From JAAYPI01 sp963668615 (GTDB lineage: Bacteria > Bacteroidota > Bacteroidia > Bacteroidales > Paludibacteraceae): a stretch of DNA of 64,000 nucleotides. The stretch lies in NCBI GenBank assembly GCA_963668615.2, contig CAXXCL010000003.1:744001-808000 (forward strand). Reading direction: 5' to 3'. The notes under the pieces were generated by a model. It made no database searches and had not been told where the DNA came from. It saw only the letters and a list, made by a program, of their open reading frames with translations. A program made the translations under genes and the position numbers. Position 1 is the stretch's first letter; each line of letters starts with the position of its first letter. Positions 15,091-24,990 of this stretch are shown in pieces.

Positions 15091-17178
15091 TTGGAACTCT
15101 CCACAGACATAATGTACCTTCCCGGAATGGGTCCAAAACGGGCAGAAATTTTAAAGAAAGAACTTCAAATTCAATCTTTGGAGGATTTATTATATTATTT
15201 TCCATACAAATACGTGGACAGAAGTCGCTACTATTACATTCATGAAATAGAAAGTTCACTCTCGTACATCCAATTAAAAGGACAGATAGCTAGTTTTCAA
15301 TTATTGGGAGAAGGAAGAAACCAACGTTTAATTGCCAAATTTAGCGATGGGAAAAACTTCATTGATTTAATTTTTTTTCGAGGATTGAAATACATTCGAG
15401 ATGCCTATAAGCTGAATACAACCTATACCGTATTTGGCAAGCCAAGCTCTTTCAATGGGGCATACAATATGGTTCATCCTGACATAGAAGTATTTAAAGA
15501 AGGAGAAAAAACAGGTTTCCAACCGTTGTATAACACAACGGAAAAAATGAAAAGCAAATATCTAAATTCAAAAGCAATACAAAAACTTATTTTTACTGCA
15601 TTACAATCAATAGACACTTCCATTCCGGAAACCTTGCCAAACCACTTGGTAAAACAATACAATCTCCTTGATTTGTATACATCACTCATCAACGTTCATT
15701 TCCCCAAAAACATGCAAATACTCGAACAAGCACAAATGCGTTTAAAGTTCGAGGAATTGTTTTACATTCAACTCAGTATTTTACGTCAAGCAAATGGTCT
15801 AAAAGCAAAATATAAAGGATATAAATTTCCTATTATCGGTAAATACTTCAATTCTTTCTACCATGACTGCTTGCCTTTCGAGCTTACTTCTGCCCAAAAA
15901 AAAGTATTAAAAGAAATACGTGCCGATTTAAAAGGGAATGTTCAAATGAACCGCCTTTTACAAGGGGATGTCGGCAGCGGCAAAACCATCGTAGCACTCA
16001 TGACTATGTTAATGGCAATAGATAACGGATACCAAGCCTGCTTAATGGCTCCCACCGAAATTCTTGCCACACAACATTTTGAAATGATAAGCGAACAACT
16101 GAAAAAGTTAAATTTAGAGGTTCAACTGTTGACAGGTTCTACCAAGAAGAAAGAACGTGAAGAAATCCACACTAAACTAATGAATGGAGAACTCAATATA
16201 TTAGTCGGCACTCATGCTGTAATAGAAGATAACGTAACATTCAAAAATTTGGGAATCGTAATTATCGACGAACAACATCGTTTTGGCGTAGCACAACGGG
16301 CACGACTATGGGGCAAAAATGCCCAGCCACCGCATATTCTTGTTATGACGGCAACCCCTATTCCACGCACCTTGGCTATGACAGTTTATGGCGATTTGGA
16401 TGTGTCTGTTATAGACGAGCTTCCTCCGGGAAGAAAACCCATCCAGACTAACCATATTTTTGAAAATACGCGACGAGAAGCTCTTAATCAATTTTTACGA
16501 AAACAAATTTCTCTCGGTCGACAAGCATATATTGTGTATCCACTTATCGAAGAATCAGAAAAATCGGACTTGAAAAATTTGAAAGCCGGATTTGAATATT
16601 TTAAAACCACTTTTCCCGAGTATAAAATAAGCATGGTACATGGGAAAATGAAGCCCCGTGAAAAAGAAACGGAAATGCAACTTTTTATTACCAATGAAAC
16701 ACAAATAATGGTAGCAACAACTGTTATTGAAGTTGGAGTAAATGTTCCAAACGCTTCGGTTATGGTAATAGAAAATGCCGAACGTTTTGGACTTTCACAG
16801 TTGCACCAATTACGAGGAAGAGTAGGCAGAGGTGCAGACCAGTCATATTGCCTTCTAGTAACGTCCTACCAAATCTCTAACGAAACCCGCAAAAGATTGG
16901 AAATAATGACTCGTACTAACGATGGTTTTGAAATAGCCGAAGCCGATTTACAGCTTCGTGGACCAGGCGATTTGGACGGAACACAACAAAGTGGTTTACC
17001 TTTTCAACTCCGCATAGCCAATTTGGCAAAAGATGGAGCTTTATTACAATTAGCTAGAAATGCTGCTTCAGAAATTTTAACAAAAGATTCTATGCTCATT
17101 TCTCCCGAAAACAAATTGTTGGCAAAACAGCTGGAACACAAGAGAAAAGAGACAGAAAATTGGAGTGTTATTAGCTAA
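15091..17178 (+). CDS. recG: ATP-dependent DNA helicase RecG
   Basis: RecG remodels stalled forks and branch-migrates Holliday junctions. The product has 695 residues: N-terminal OB/wedge domain beginning MYLPGMGPKRAEIL, Walker A GDVGSGKT (about 292-299), DEQH box (393-396), motif TATPIPRTLAM, the QLRGRVGRG helicase motif and the RecG tail region DLQLRGPGDLDGTQQSG. The frame begins at TTG 15091, with a stop two codons upstream; the first ATG (15112) would remove seven residues from before the conserved YLPGMGP. I prefer TTG because RecG proteins normally have some residues before that motif. The gene stands alone with its own -7 box. Confidence 0.95.
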   Translation: MELSTDIMYLPGMGPKRAEILKKELQIQSLEDLLYYFPYKYVDRSRYYYIHEIESSLSYIQLKGQIASFQLLGEGRNQRLIAKFSDGKNFIDLIFFRGLKYIRDAYKLNTTYTVFGKPSSFNGAYNMVHPDIEVFKEGEKTGFQPLYNTTEKMKSKYLNSKAIQKLIFTALQSIDTSIPETLPNHLVKQYNLLDLYTSLINVHFPKNMQILEQAQMRLKFEELFYIQLSILRQANGLKAKYKGYKFPIIGKYFNSFYHDCLPFELTSAQKKVLKEIRADLKGNVQMNRLLQGDVGSGKTIVALMTMLMAIDNGYQACLMAPTEILATQHFEMISEQLKKLNLEVQLLTGSTKKKEREEIHTKLMNGELNILVGTHAVIEDNVTFKNLGIVIIDEQHRFGVAQRARLWGKNAQPPHILVMTATPIPRTLAMTVYGDLDVSVIDELPPGRKPIQTNHIFENTRREALNQFLRKQISLGRQAYIVYPLIEESEKSDLKNLKAGFEYFKTTFPEYKISMVHGKMKPREKETEMQLFITNETQIMVATTVIEVGVNVPNASVMVIENAERFGLSQLHQLRGRVGRGADQSYCLLVTSYQISNETRKRLEIMTRTNDGFEIAEADLQLRGPGDLDGTQQSGLPFQLRIANLAKDGALLQLARNAASEILTKDSMLISPENKLLAKQLEHKRKETENWSVIS

Positions 17179-17266
17179 ATTACAAAAAATTAACATTCTA
17201 TTTCCAGGAAAATTTTGTTTTTCTAAATAAAAAAACCTTATTTTGTGAACCTAAAGCTCAAAATCT

Positions 17267-17728
17267 ATGGAGAGAACACTTGTTATACTTAAACCTTCCA
17301 CCGTTATTCGCGGCTTAATTGGCGAAGTTATAACTCGTTTTGAGAGAAAAGGTTTACATCTTGTTGGCATGAAAATGATACAACTTTCGGATGAAATCCT
17401 AAACGAACACTACGCTCATTTATCTCAAAAATCATTCTTCCAGAGAATTAAGGATTCCATGAAAATTACTCCGGTAATTGTTTGTTGTTGGGAGGGCGTT
17501 GATGCCGTTCAAGTTGTTCGCAATATGGCAGGTGTAACGAATGGACGCAATGCTGCTCAGGGCACCATTCGTGGAGATTTTAGTGTAAGTACACAGGAAA
17601 ACATTATACATGCTTCGGATTCTGTAGAAAATGGAATAGTAGAAGTTAAAAGATTTTTCAGAGAAGAAGAGCTATTTTTTTACACAACCCCTATTTTAAA
17701 TTTTCTATATGCAAACGATGAAGTATAA
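17267..17728 (+). CDS. ndk: Nucleoside-diphosphate kinase
   Basis: The 153-residue enzyme balances NTP and dNTP pools by phosphate transfer through a phospho-His. The active site NIIHASDS carries that His near residue 118, and GVTNGRNAAQGTIRGDF is the nucleotide-binding stretch. The N-terminus ERTLVILKPSTVIRGLIGEVI is typical. Length fits bacterial Ndk with a slightly longer tail. It overlaps the following peptidase gene by 11 bases, which suggests translational coupling, although the two functions are unrelated. Confidence 0.96.
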   Translation: MERTLVILKPSTVIRGLIGEVITRFERKGLHLVGMKMIQLSDEILNEHYAHLSQKSFFQRIKDSMKITPVIVCCWEGVDAVQVVRNMAGVTNGRNAAQGTIRGDFSVSTQENIIHASDSVENGIVEVKRFFREEELFFYTTPILNFLYANDEV

Positions 17729-18656
17729 AAAGTCAAACATACTAACCCTATTAACAAAAACAACTTTTTGCTTCGCATTCGTTTTTTTGTCCCAATCTGC
17801 AGCATACGCAGTAAAATCTTTTGATAATATTTTTTCTTTGGAAGAACCGAAACCGGAGACTAAAAGTCAACTCATTGTAAACGCCTTGACAGAAGAAGAT
17901 TTTGGTGAGTCTGAAGATTTTGGAAACTATGAAGGATCCTCTTTTGATGGACCATATAATGTTTGGAGTAATACAGTTGTAAACCCTTACAACCAAAACT
18001 TGCAAAACACAAAGGACTCTATACTCATAAATGTAAGTTCATACCATCACCCACTAGCAAAACCGGGATACATTACTTCTCATTTCGGTCCTCGTCATTA
18101 TCGTTACCATTACGGCACCGACTTAAAACTTGAGACAGGAGACACGGTTCGTGCTGCTTTTGATGGCATGGTACGAATCTCGAAAGTGGGAGTAGGATAT
18201 GGAAATTATGTTCTTATTCGTCACAATAATGGATTTGAAACAGTATATGGTCATCTATCAAAATTGTTGGTGGATACAGAACAGAAAGTAAAAGCAGGCG
18301 ATCCAATTGGTTTAGGAGGCAGTACTGGTCATAGTACAGGACCCCACCTGCATTTTGAGGTACGCTACTTGGGAAATCCGATTAATCCTGAAGATATAAT
18401 TGATTTTCAAAGTGAAAGAGTTAAAGTACCAGAATACATCGTTTGTTCTAAAACATTCAAATACAAAAATGATATCGTAGCCAGAAACAGTAAGAACAGT
18501 GCTAGTAATGGTGGCGGATATTATACAGTAAAAAGAGGAGATACCTTATCTGGCATAGCCAAGAAAAAGAGAATCGCCATAAAAAAACTTTGTCGCTTAA
18601 ACGGTTTAAGAACAAATGACCCTCTCTCTGTGGGCAAAAAGATTCGTTGTTCTTAA
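17718..18656 (+). CDS. M23 peptidase with C-terminal LysM
   Basis: From the ATG at 17718 the product has 312 residues; an ATG at 17709 is also possible. A signal peptide (up to QSAAYA) leads to an acidic linker, then an M23/LytM domain: HFGPRHYRYHYGTDLKL, VYGHL and STGPHLHFEVRYLG, which hold the zinc ligands (H in RYHYGTD, D in GTD, H in HLHFE). A LysM repeat (YYTVKRGDTLSGIAKKKRI) closes the protein and binds glycan. It should cut peptide cross-links in the periplasm during growth or division. All zinc-site residues look intact, so it need not be an EnvC/NlpD-type inactive activator. Confidence 0.9.
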   Translation: MKYKKSNILTLLTKTTFCFAFVFLSQSAAYAVKSFDNIFSLEEPKPETKSQLIVNALTEEDFGESEDFGNYEGSSFDGPYNVWSNTVVNPYNQNLQNTKDSILINVSSYHHPLAKPGYITSHFGPRHYRYHYGTDLKLETGDTVRAAFDGMVRISKVGVGYGNYVLIRHNNGFETVYGHLSKLLVDTEQKVKAGDPIGLGGSTGHSTGPHLHFEVRYLGNPINPEDIIDFQSERVKVPEYIVCSKTFKYKNDIVARNSKNSASNGGGYYTVKRGDTLSGIAKKKRIAIKKLCRLNGLRTNDPLSVGKKIRCS

Positions 18657-18723
18657 AAAAAATCTTCTAATCAAGGAAATATAATTATTCTTAAACAGTT
18701 TCCTATTAGCAAATTAATATTAC

Positions 18724-18731
18724 TATATTTG
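18724..18731 (+). promoter_or_regulatory. -7 box of secA
   Basis: TATATTTG fits TAnnTTTG and lies 46 bases before the secA start. No clear -33 TTTG at the right distance. Confidence 0.5.
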
Positions 18732-18777
18732 CACCTCCTTAAAAAGCGACTGTATTTCCTTATAAATATATATACAA

Positions 18778-21700
18778 ATGAACTTTAATGCTATTTTGAG
18801 TAAGCTCTTTGGCACCAAATCGCAACGCGATTTGAAAGAAATTATGCCATATATTCTAAAAATTCAAGAGATTTATCCTTCAATAGAAAGACTATCCAAC
18901 AATGACTTACGCCTTCGTCTGCAAGAGATACGAACAGAAATTCTAGCAAGTGTTGAAGGAGAAAACAATCGAATTGGAGAAATAAGAACAGAAATTGAGA
19001 AAACAGAAATAAACGAACGGGAAAAGTTTTGGAACGAAATAGATAAGATTGAAAAAGAAATTACCGAAAAATTAGAGATCGCTTTAGACAATGCTCTTCC
19101 CGAAGTTTTTGCTATAGTAAAAGATACAGCACGCCGTTTCAAAGAAAATACAGAAATAGAAGTTATAGCTAACGATTTCGATAAAAAATTAGCACTAAAT
19201 CATGATTTCGTTTCTATAAAAAACGACAAAGCAATCTATAAAAACGAATGGGTTGCCGGAGGTAATCTCGTAAAATGGGAAATGGTGCATTACGACGTCC
19301 AACTCATTGGTGGTGTTGTTTTACACAAAGGGAAAATTGCAGAAATGGCAACAGGTGAAGGTAAAACATTAGTCGCTACATTGCCCGTGTTCCTAAATGC
19401 TCTTACCGGAAATGGAGTGCATGTAGTAACCGTCAACGATTATCTTTCCAAACGTGACTCTGAATGGATGGGTCCTCTATATATGTTCCACGGTTTAAGT
19501 GTAGATTGTATCGACAAACACCGTCCAAACTCCGAAGAAAGGAGAATCGCGTACAATGCAGATATCACATTTGGTACAAATAATGAATTCGGCTTTGACT
19601 ACTTAAGAGATAATATGGCAGCTTCTCCAAGAGATTTGGTACAACGCAAGCACAATTACTCCATTGTCGATGAGGTTGACTCAGTATTAATTGATGATGC
19701 TCGTACCCCTCTTATTATCTCAGGCCCTATAGCGAAAGGAGAAGAACAATTATTTGAACAATATTGTCCGAAAGTAGAAAAAATTGTTGCTGAACAGAAA
19801 AATATCGTCACAAAGACTTTTGTTGAAGCTCGACGTTTAATGGCTTCTGACGACCAAAAAGAACAAGAAAGAGGTTCCTTCTTATTATATAGAGCATTTA
19901 AAGGATTGCCAAAAACACAAGCTATCATTAAATTCTTAAGTGAACAAGGCGTAAAAGCCTCCATGTTACGGACAGAAGCTATTTACATGGAACAAAATAA
20001 CCGTAGAATGCATGAAGTTACGGATGATTTATTCTTTGTTATTGAAGAACAGCATAATACGATTGAGCTGACAGATAAAGGTATTGATTTAATTACCGGA
20101 GATTCTGACGACAAGGAATTCTTTGTCCTTCCTGACATAGGATCTGAAATGGCTGAAATCGAAAAAAGTAACCTTTCTGAAGAAGAAAAGAATTCTCGGA
20201 AAGATATATTGATGCAAGAGTTCTCGATTAAATCAGAACGTTTACATACCATCAATCAACTACTTAAAGCATATACGTTATTTGAAAAAGATGATCAATA
20301 TGTCGTGATGAACAACAAGGTGTTGATTGTGGACGAACAAACAGGACGTATCATGGATGGAAGACGTTATTCTGATGGTTTGCACCAGGCTATTGAGGCA
20401 AAAGAAAGGGTGAAAATAGAAGCAGCTACTCAGACATTTGCAACCATTACATTACAAAATTATTTCCGTATGTACCACAAATTGTCAGGTATGACAGGTA
20501 CAGCCGAAACAGAAGCAGGAGAATTTTGGGATATCTACAAACTTGATGTAGTTGTAATTCCAACCAATCGTCCTATTGCACGTAATGACATGAATGACCG
20601 CGTATACAAAACAAAACGTGCCAAATACAATGCGGTTATTGAAGAAATTGTAAAACTAACAGAGGCAGGTCGTCCGGTGTTGGTTGGTACAACCTCAGTC
20701 GAAATTTCAGAACTTTTGAGTAAAATGCTTAAAATGCGGAAAATCGACCACAACGTATTAAATGCCAAATTACACCAGAAAGAAGCCGATATTGTAGCTC
20801 AAGCAGGAAAAAGCGGAACCGTTACTATTGCAACCAATATGGCAGGTCGTGGTACCGATATCAAGCTTAGCACAGAATCAAAAGAAGCAGGAGGTTTGGC
20901 AATTATAGGTACAGAAAGACATGAGAGTCGACGTATAGACAGACAGTTACGTGGTCGTGCAGGACGTCAAGGAGACCCGGGTTCTTCCGTTTTTTATGTT
21001 TCTTTTGAAGACTCTTTAATGAGGTTGTTTGGGTCTGACCGTATTGCTAGCATCATGGATAGGCTTGGGTTGGAAGAAGGCGAAATGATGGAACACAAAC
21101 AAATCTCCAACTCTATAGAACGTGCACAAAAGAAGGTAGAAGAGAATAATTTTGGCATACGTAAAAGATTGCTTGAATATGATGATGTTATGAATTCTCA
21201 AAGAGAAGTTATATACTCCAGACGTAAGCATGCTTTGATGGGAGAACGTGTGGGGATAGACATTGTAAATATGCTTTATGACGCAGTAGCCAATACTGTA
21301 GAACAATATTTTGATCCGTTTGATGAAGAGGGTATGCGTCTTGAGATTATGAGACTCTTTGGGGTCGATATTCAACTGCAACTTGATGAATTAAAACGCG
21401 AAAAGGTAGCCATTTTTATAGATAAAATATTTGATGTCGTTTTTGTTAATTTTAGCCGAAGAGCCAATAGGTTGGCAGAAATAGCAAATCCTGTAATCAA
21501 AGAAGTTTATGAAAAGCAAGGGAATCTATACGAAAACATTCTCATTCCGGTTACTGATGGAAAAAAGATGTATAACATTCCTGTAAATTTAAAAACAGCT
21601 TATGATACCGCAGGTAAAGAGGTAGTCAATGCTTTCCAAAAAGCTATCCTGCTAAGCACTATTGATGAGGCTTGGAAAGAACATTTACGTGCATTGGATG

Positions 21701-22065
21701 AATTACGTCAGTCTGTACAAAATGCAAGCTACGAACAAAAAGATCCGCTTTTGATTTATAAATTGGAATCATTTGGACTTTTCAAAAAAATGATTGAAAG
21801 CATTAATTACAAGTCTGTAAATATTCTTATGAAAGGTCAAATTCCTATCAAAGAAGGAGAAAGTGTAAAAGAAGCCAAACAAGAAGTACACCAAGATTAT
21901 AGCAAGTACCACACACAAAAGACCGATATTATGAATGCGGCAGAACAAGATACAAGGGAGAAACAACATCAAGAACCTATTCGTGTAGAAAAGAAAGCAG
22001 GAAGAAATGATATGTGTCCTTGTGGAAGCGGCAAAAAATATAAAAACTGTTGTGGAAAAGTTTAA
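18778..22065 (+). CDS. secA: Preprotein translocase ATPase SecA
   Basis: SecA pushes unfolded preproteins through SecYEG. With 1095 residues it is longer than the 901 of E. coli, as Bacteroidota SecA usually is; the extra length lies in an insert near residues 55-110 (charged, helical) and in the middle. Walker A is ATGEGKTLVA (about 190-199), DEAD-like VDEVDSVLIDDARTPL, helicase motif TNMAGRGTDIKL and QLRGRAGRQGDPGSS. The C-terminus ends with the zinc motif CPCGSGKKYKNCC, which binds SecB or ribosomes in other bacteria. lgt follows after 19 bases, so the pair may share a transcript. Confidence 0.97.
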   Translation: MNFNAILSKLFGTKSQRDLKEIMPYILKIQEIYPSIERLSNNDLRLRLQEIRTEILASVEGENNRIGEIRTEIEKTEINEREKFWNEIDKIEKEITEKLEIALDNALPEVFAIVKDTARRFKENTEIEVIANDFDKKLALNHDFVSIKNDKAIYKNEWVAGGNLVKWEMVHYDVQLIGGVVLHKGKIAEMATGEGKTLVATLPVFLNALTGNGVHVVTVNDYLSKRDSEWMGPLYMFHGLSVDCIDKHRPNSEERRIAYNADITFGTNNEFGFDYLRDNMAASPRDLVQRKHNYSIVDEVDSVLIDDARTPLIISGPIAKGEEQLFEQYCPKVEKIVAEQKNIVTKTFVEARRLMASDDQKEQERGSFLLYRAFKGLPKTQAIIKFLSEQGVKASMLRTEAIYMEQNNRRMHEVTDDLFFVIEEQHNTIELTDKGIDLITGDSDDKEFFVLPDIGSEMAEIEKSNLSEEEKNSRKDILMQEFSIKSERLHTINQLLKAYTLFEKDDQYVVMNNKVLIVDEQTGRIMDGRRYSDGLHQAIEAKERVKIEAATQTFATITLQNYFRMYHKLSGMTGTAETEAGEFWDIYKLDVVVIPTNRPIARNDMNDRVYKTKRAKYNAVIEEIVKLTEAGRPVLVGTTSVEISELLSKMLKMRKIDHNVLNAKLHQKEADIVAQAGKSGTVTIATNMAGRGTDIKLSTESKEAGGLAIIGTERHESRRIDRQLRGRAGRQGDPGSSVFYVSFEDSLMRLFGSDRIASIMDRLGLEEGEMMEHKQISNSIERAQKKVEENNFGIRKRLLEYDDVMNSQREVIYSRRKHALMGERVGIDIVNMLYDAVANTVEQYFDPFDEEGMRLEIMRLFGVDIQLQLDELKREKVAIFIDKIFDVVFVNFSRRANRLAEIANPVIKEVYEKQGNLYENILIPVTDGKKMYNIPVNLKTAYDTAGKEVVNAFQKAILLSTIDEAWKEHLRALDELRQSVQNASYEQKDPLLIYKLESFGLFKKMIESINYKSVNILMKGQIPIKEGESVKEAKQEVHQDYSKYHTQKTDIMNAAEQDTREKQHQEPIRVEKKAGRNDMCPCGSGKKYKNCCGKV

Positions 22066-22084
22066 TAAGAAACAGTAATATACT

Positions 22085-22894
22085 ATGAATTTATTAAGTA
22101 TCATTTGGAATGTGAATCCTGAAATATTTTCCTTGGGTTTTATTACGGTTCGTTGGTACGGACTTATCTATGCCCTCGGATTTCTAATCGGGATAACCAT
22201 TTTGGATAAAATGTTTAAAAGAGAAGGATGCCCCGAAGGATGGACTGACAAAGTCTTCATTTACATGGTATTGGCTGTTATTATTGGTGCTCGACTCGGA
22301 CATGTATTCTTTTACGGATGGGATTACTATCGAAACAATCTTTGGGAAATTCCAATGATATGGAAAGGTGGATTGGCTAGTCATGGAGGTGCCATTGCCA
22401 TGATTATTGCAGCATTATTATTCTCTAAGTTCGTTTCTAAGAAGAGCTTCTTTTGGTTGGGAGACCGATTGTTTGTACCTTCTGCCATGGTTGCAGGATT
22501 TATTCGCATTGGCAATCTTATGAATTCCGAAATTTATGGGCACGCGACAAACTTGCCTTGGGGATTTATCTTTGTTCGTGCGGGAGAAACGCAACCGATG
22601 CACCCGACACAAATTTATGAATCCATTACCTACTTGGCATTATTTGCTTTCATGATGTATCTGTACTGGAAAAAAGACGCACAGAAAATGGAAGGATTAC
22701 TTACAGGTATTGGTTTTGTAGGTATTTTTACGGCACGTTTTCTCCTCGAATTTATTAAAAATAATCAGGAAGAATTTGAAAATTCTATGCAATTGAATAT
22801 GGGACAATGTTTGAGTATTCCGTTTATAATATTTGGGATTTGGCTTATTATTAGAGCTTTGAGAAGGGGAAAAAGAAATAAATCTTTAAGTTAA
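22085..22894 (+). CDS. lgt: Prolipoprotein diacylglyceryl transferase
   Basis: Lgt attaches diacylglycerol to the lobox Cys of exported prolipoproteins, the first lipidation step. The 269-residue product has seven membrane segments. Family motifs are present: RWYGLIYALGF, GARLGHVFFYGWDYY, WKGGLASHGGAIAM and the Lgt signature GFIRIGNLMNSEIYG with the essential HPTQIYES later. A basic tail (RRGKRNKSL) follows. Its place after secA fits protein export. Lipoproteins such as the GldJ-like protein in this window are its substrates. Confidence 0.96.
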   Translation: MNLLSIIWNVNPEIFSLGFITVRWYGLIYALGFLIGITILDKMFKREGCPEGWTDKVFIYMVLAVIIGARLGHVFFYGWDYYRNNLWEIPMIWKGGLASHGGAIAMIIAALLFSKFVSKKSFFWLGDRLFVPSAMVAGFIRIGNLMNSEIYGHATNLPWGFIFVRAGETQPMHPTQIYESITYLALFAFMMYLYWKKDAQKMEGLLTGIGFVGIFTARFLLEFIKNNQEEFENSMQLNMGQCLSIPFIIFGIWLIIRALRRGKRNKSLS

Positions 22895-22900
22895 AAGAAG

Positions 22901-23119
22901 ATGAATTTTTTGTTTTTTATATTTATATTCGTTTTAGGTATCGGGTTGTTCATTCTTGTGTTCTTTGCTTCTTTACTCCGTAGTGTTTTTGGAATATTTA
23001 AGCAAAAAGACTCTCAAGGAGAGGTCAAGGAAAAACGATCAGATCGAAAATACAAAAAGAAGAAGATTGACAAGCAAGAAGGGGAGTATGTTGATTTCGA
23101 AGAGATTAAAGAATCCTAA
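22901..23119 (+). CDS. DUF4834-family small membrane protein
   Basis: The 72-residue product has one or two hydrophobic stretches (FLFFIFIFVLGIGLFILVFFASLLRSVFG, in a row of strongly apolar residues) and a very basic, then acidic tail ending FEEIKES. This matches the Bacteroidota-specific DUF4834 family. No function is known. It follows lgt after 6 bases, and its 3' end overlaps the convergent birA by 14 bases. The small size and charged tail could suit a membrane-protein partner (inference). Confidence 0.7.
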   Translation: MNFLFFIFIFVLGIGLFILVFFASLLRSVFGIFKQKDSQGEVKEKRSDRKYKKKKIDKQEGEYVDFEEIKES

Positions 23120-23840
23120 ATAACACTTCTTTGAAAGCGTATTGTCTTTTTTCTTTATTTTCTGTTTCTAAAACAAGAAAACCTTCCTCTTTTACCTGAT
23201 GTATTTTGGCAAGAAAAACTCCATTTTTGTCTTCGTAAGGGTAGAAACCTTTGTTGCGGTACATTGCTTTTTTATAATCTTTTTGTATTCTGCTCGTTCC
23301 CCCTTGCAAAAGTTGCAAATACCTTGCAAAAATAGATTTTTGTACATCGGTCAGAACTATCCCTAAATCATAATCAAATCCCGTTATATTTTTTAACGAA
23401 ACAGGATTGGGAGCATTACTCAAAAAAAATATTTGATTGACATTCAATCCAATTCCAATAATGCTTTCTGAAAGAAAATCATTCCGCAGATTATTTTCGA
23501 TCAGTATTCCTGCTACCTTTTTATCTTGCCAATAAATATCATTGGGCCATTTAATAGTAAATTGAGGTGCAATAGTATTCAAATAATCAACTATACCTAA
23601 TGAAACAACTTGAGAAATTAAAAACTGTTTTTTTATTTCCACAAAATCGGGACAAAGCAACATACTAAACAAGAGATTTTTATCCTTTTCAGATTCCCAT
23701 TTGTTATTAGCGGCACCTCGTCCTTGCGTTTGAAAATCGCAAACAACAACACTTCCCTCTTCCAACAACTCATTTTTTATTTTTTGTTGCAGGTAATCGT
23801 TTGTCGACGTTGTTTCTTGTATGTGTATAATTATTGGCAT
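23106..23840 (-). CDS. birA: Biotin--[acetyl-CoA-carboxylase] ligase
   Basis: The 244-residue protein activates biotin with ATP and attaches it to the carrier Lys of biotin enzymes. The motifs GRGAANNKWES (biotin and AMP loop), KWPNDIYW and KKVAGILIEN are present, as is IIGIGLNVNQ. There is no N-terminal winged helix, so it is the short, non-DNA-binding type. In the usual motif GRGQRGNxW the second half is GAANNKW, a mild variant seen in this phylum. It shares a minus-strand operon with comF and dgk upstream, with a 6-base gap to comF. Confidence 0.92.
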   Translation of the reverse strand: MPIIIHIQETTSTNDYLQQKIKNELLEEGSVVVCDFQTQGRGAANNKWESEKDKNLLFSMLLCPDFVEIKKQFLISQVVSLGIVDYLNTIAPQFTIKWPNDIYWQDKKVAGILIENNLRNDFLSESIIGIGLNVNQIFFLSNAPNPVSLKNITGFDYDLGIVLTDVQKSIFARYLQLLQGGTSRIQKDYKKAMYRNKGFYPYEDKNGVFLAKIHQVKEEGFLVLETENKEKRQYAFKEVLFRIL

Positions 23841-23846
23841 GTCTTC

Positions 23847-24536
23847 TTAAGCAATTGCTAAGCTAACAAAACTAACTTTAACGTCGTTTGTATTATAAAG
23901 AGCATTGACGCAAGCCTCTACAGTCGCTCCTGTAGTTAACACATCATCAACTAACAAAATATGTTTGTTTTTGAAAAGGTGTTGGTCAGACAATGCAAAA
24001 ACTCCACTGGTATTTTTCCAACGTTCATAAGTACCTTTTTTAGTCTGAGTTGGATTTTCAATAACACGCAATAAATTAGACGTTTCAACAGGAACATTTA
24101 GGATCTCTGAAAGCCCGTTAGCAATCATTTCACTTTGGTTGTAACCCCTCTTTTTAAACTTATTTTTATGCAAAGGAACAGGAACGATGTAATCAATGTC
24201 TTTTAGTTGTACAACATTTTTCAATTCTACTCCAAATTGTTTCCCCAATTCTATTCCAACTTCTTTTCCACCCTTGTATTTAAGATGGTGCAACACTTTT
24301 TGAGAAGCTGTTCCTTTTTGAAAATAGAAAAAAGAGGATGCAAACTCAACATTTACTTTACCCCAAAACAATTTTTGAGCTTTATTATCTTGAATAAGAT
24401 GAAATCCTGTTTTAGGTAATTTATAAATGCATTCTGAGCAAATAATTTTCTCTCCTTCAAGCAAATAACCTCCACAAACCATACATACATTGGGATAAAT
24501 AAGGCTGAGAAAATCAGAAAACAACTCTTTTAGCAT
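23847..24536 (-). CDS. comF: ComF-family phosphoribosyltransferase-like protein
   Basis: The 229-residue protein starts with a four-Cys zinc finger (CMVCGG...ICSEC) and continues with a PRTase type I domain: DIDYIVPVPLHKNKFKKRGYNQSE and the PRPP-binding motif ILLVDDVLTTGATVEAC. ComF proteins (GntX in E. coli) help inward movement of transforming DNA in naturally competent bacteria; many Bacteroidota carry one without proven competence. Start overlaps the end of dgk by 7 bases, hence translational coupling. The enzymatic substrate, if any, is unknown. Confidence 0.9.
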   Translation of the reverse strand: MLKELFSDFLSLIYPNVCMVCGGYLLEGEKIICSECIYKLPKTGFHLIQDNKAQKLFWGKVNVEFASSFFYFQKGTASQKVLHHLKYKGGKEVGIELGKQFGVELKNVVQLKDIDYIVPVPLHKNKFKKRGYNQSEMIANGLSEILNVPVETSNLLRVIENPTQTKKGTYERWKNTSGVFALSDQHLFKNKHILLVDDVLTTGATVEACVNALYNTNDVKVSFVSLAIA

Positions 24537-24904
24537 GTGAATAAAAAATAAATTTTAGGTAAAAAGATGATGATTCCAACAATAACGGATATAATAGCCG
24601 TAACCAAAACGGCACCTGCTGCAATATCTTTTGTTTTTCTGATTTGTTCATTTTTGGAAAGAGTTACCACATCAGATAAATTCTCAATAGACGTGTTTAT
24701 CAATTCGGACGAAATAACTAAGCCGATACAAATAACTATTGCTAACCATTCTGAAGGAGCTATGCGGAAAAGAAAACCCAAAATGGTTACGAGAATGATA
24801 ATAGCACAATGAACTTTTACATGAACTTCCTCAGAGAAAGCGACCTTAATTCCCTTGAAAGCATTGGAAAAGCTCTTTATTTGTTGCTTCAAAAACAAAT
24901 TCAT
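24530..24904 (-). CDS. Diacylglycerol/undecaprenol kinase family protein
   Basis: From the ATG at 24904 the product has 124 residues; an upstream in-frame ATG would add 13 polar residues absent in family members. The fold has an amphipathic start (SFSNAFKGIKVAFSEEVHVKVH) and three membrane helices. The key motif is ELINTSIENLSDVV, with Glu residues that bind Mg-ATP, followed by KTKDIAAGAVLV. This is the PF01219 family; in Gram-positive bacteria it phosphorylates undecaprenol, in enterobacteria diacylglycerol. Which one applies here is open. It leads an operon with comF and birA. Confidence 0.88.
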   Translation of the reverse strand: MNLFLKQQIKSFSNAFKGIKVAFSEEVHVKVHCAIIILVTILGFLFRIAPSEWLAIVICIGLVISSELINTSIENLSDVVTLSKNEQIRKTKDIAAGAVLVTAIISVIVGIIIFLPKIYFLFTC

Positions 24905-24990
24905 TTTATCTTGTTGTTTGTGCAAAAATACATAAATTTGCACAAGTAGGCTAAAATAGTAAATAATAAAATCGGGAATTGAACCATAGA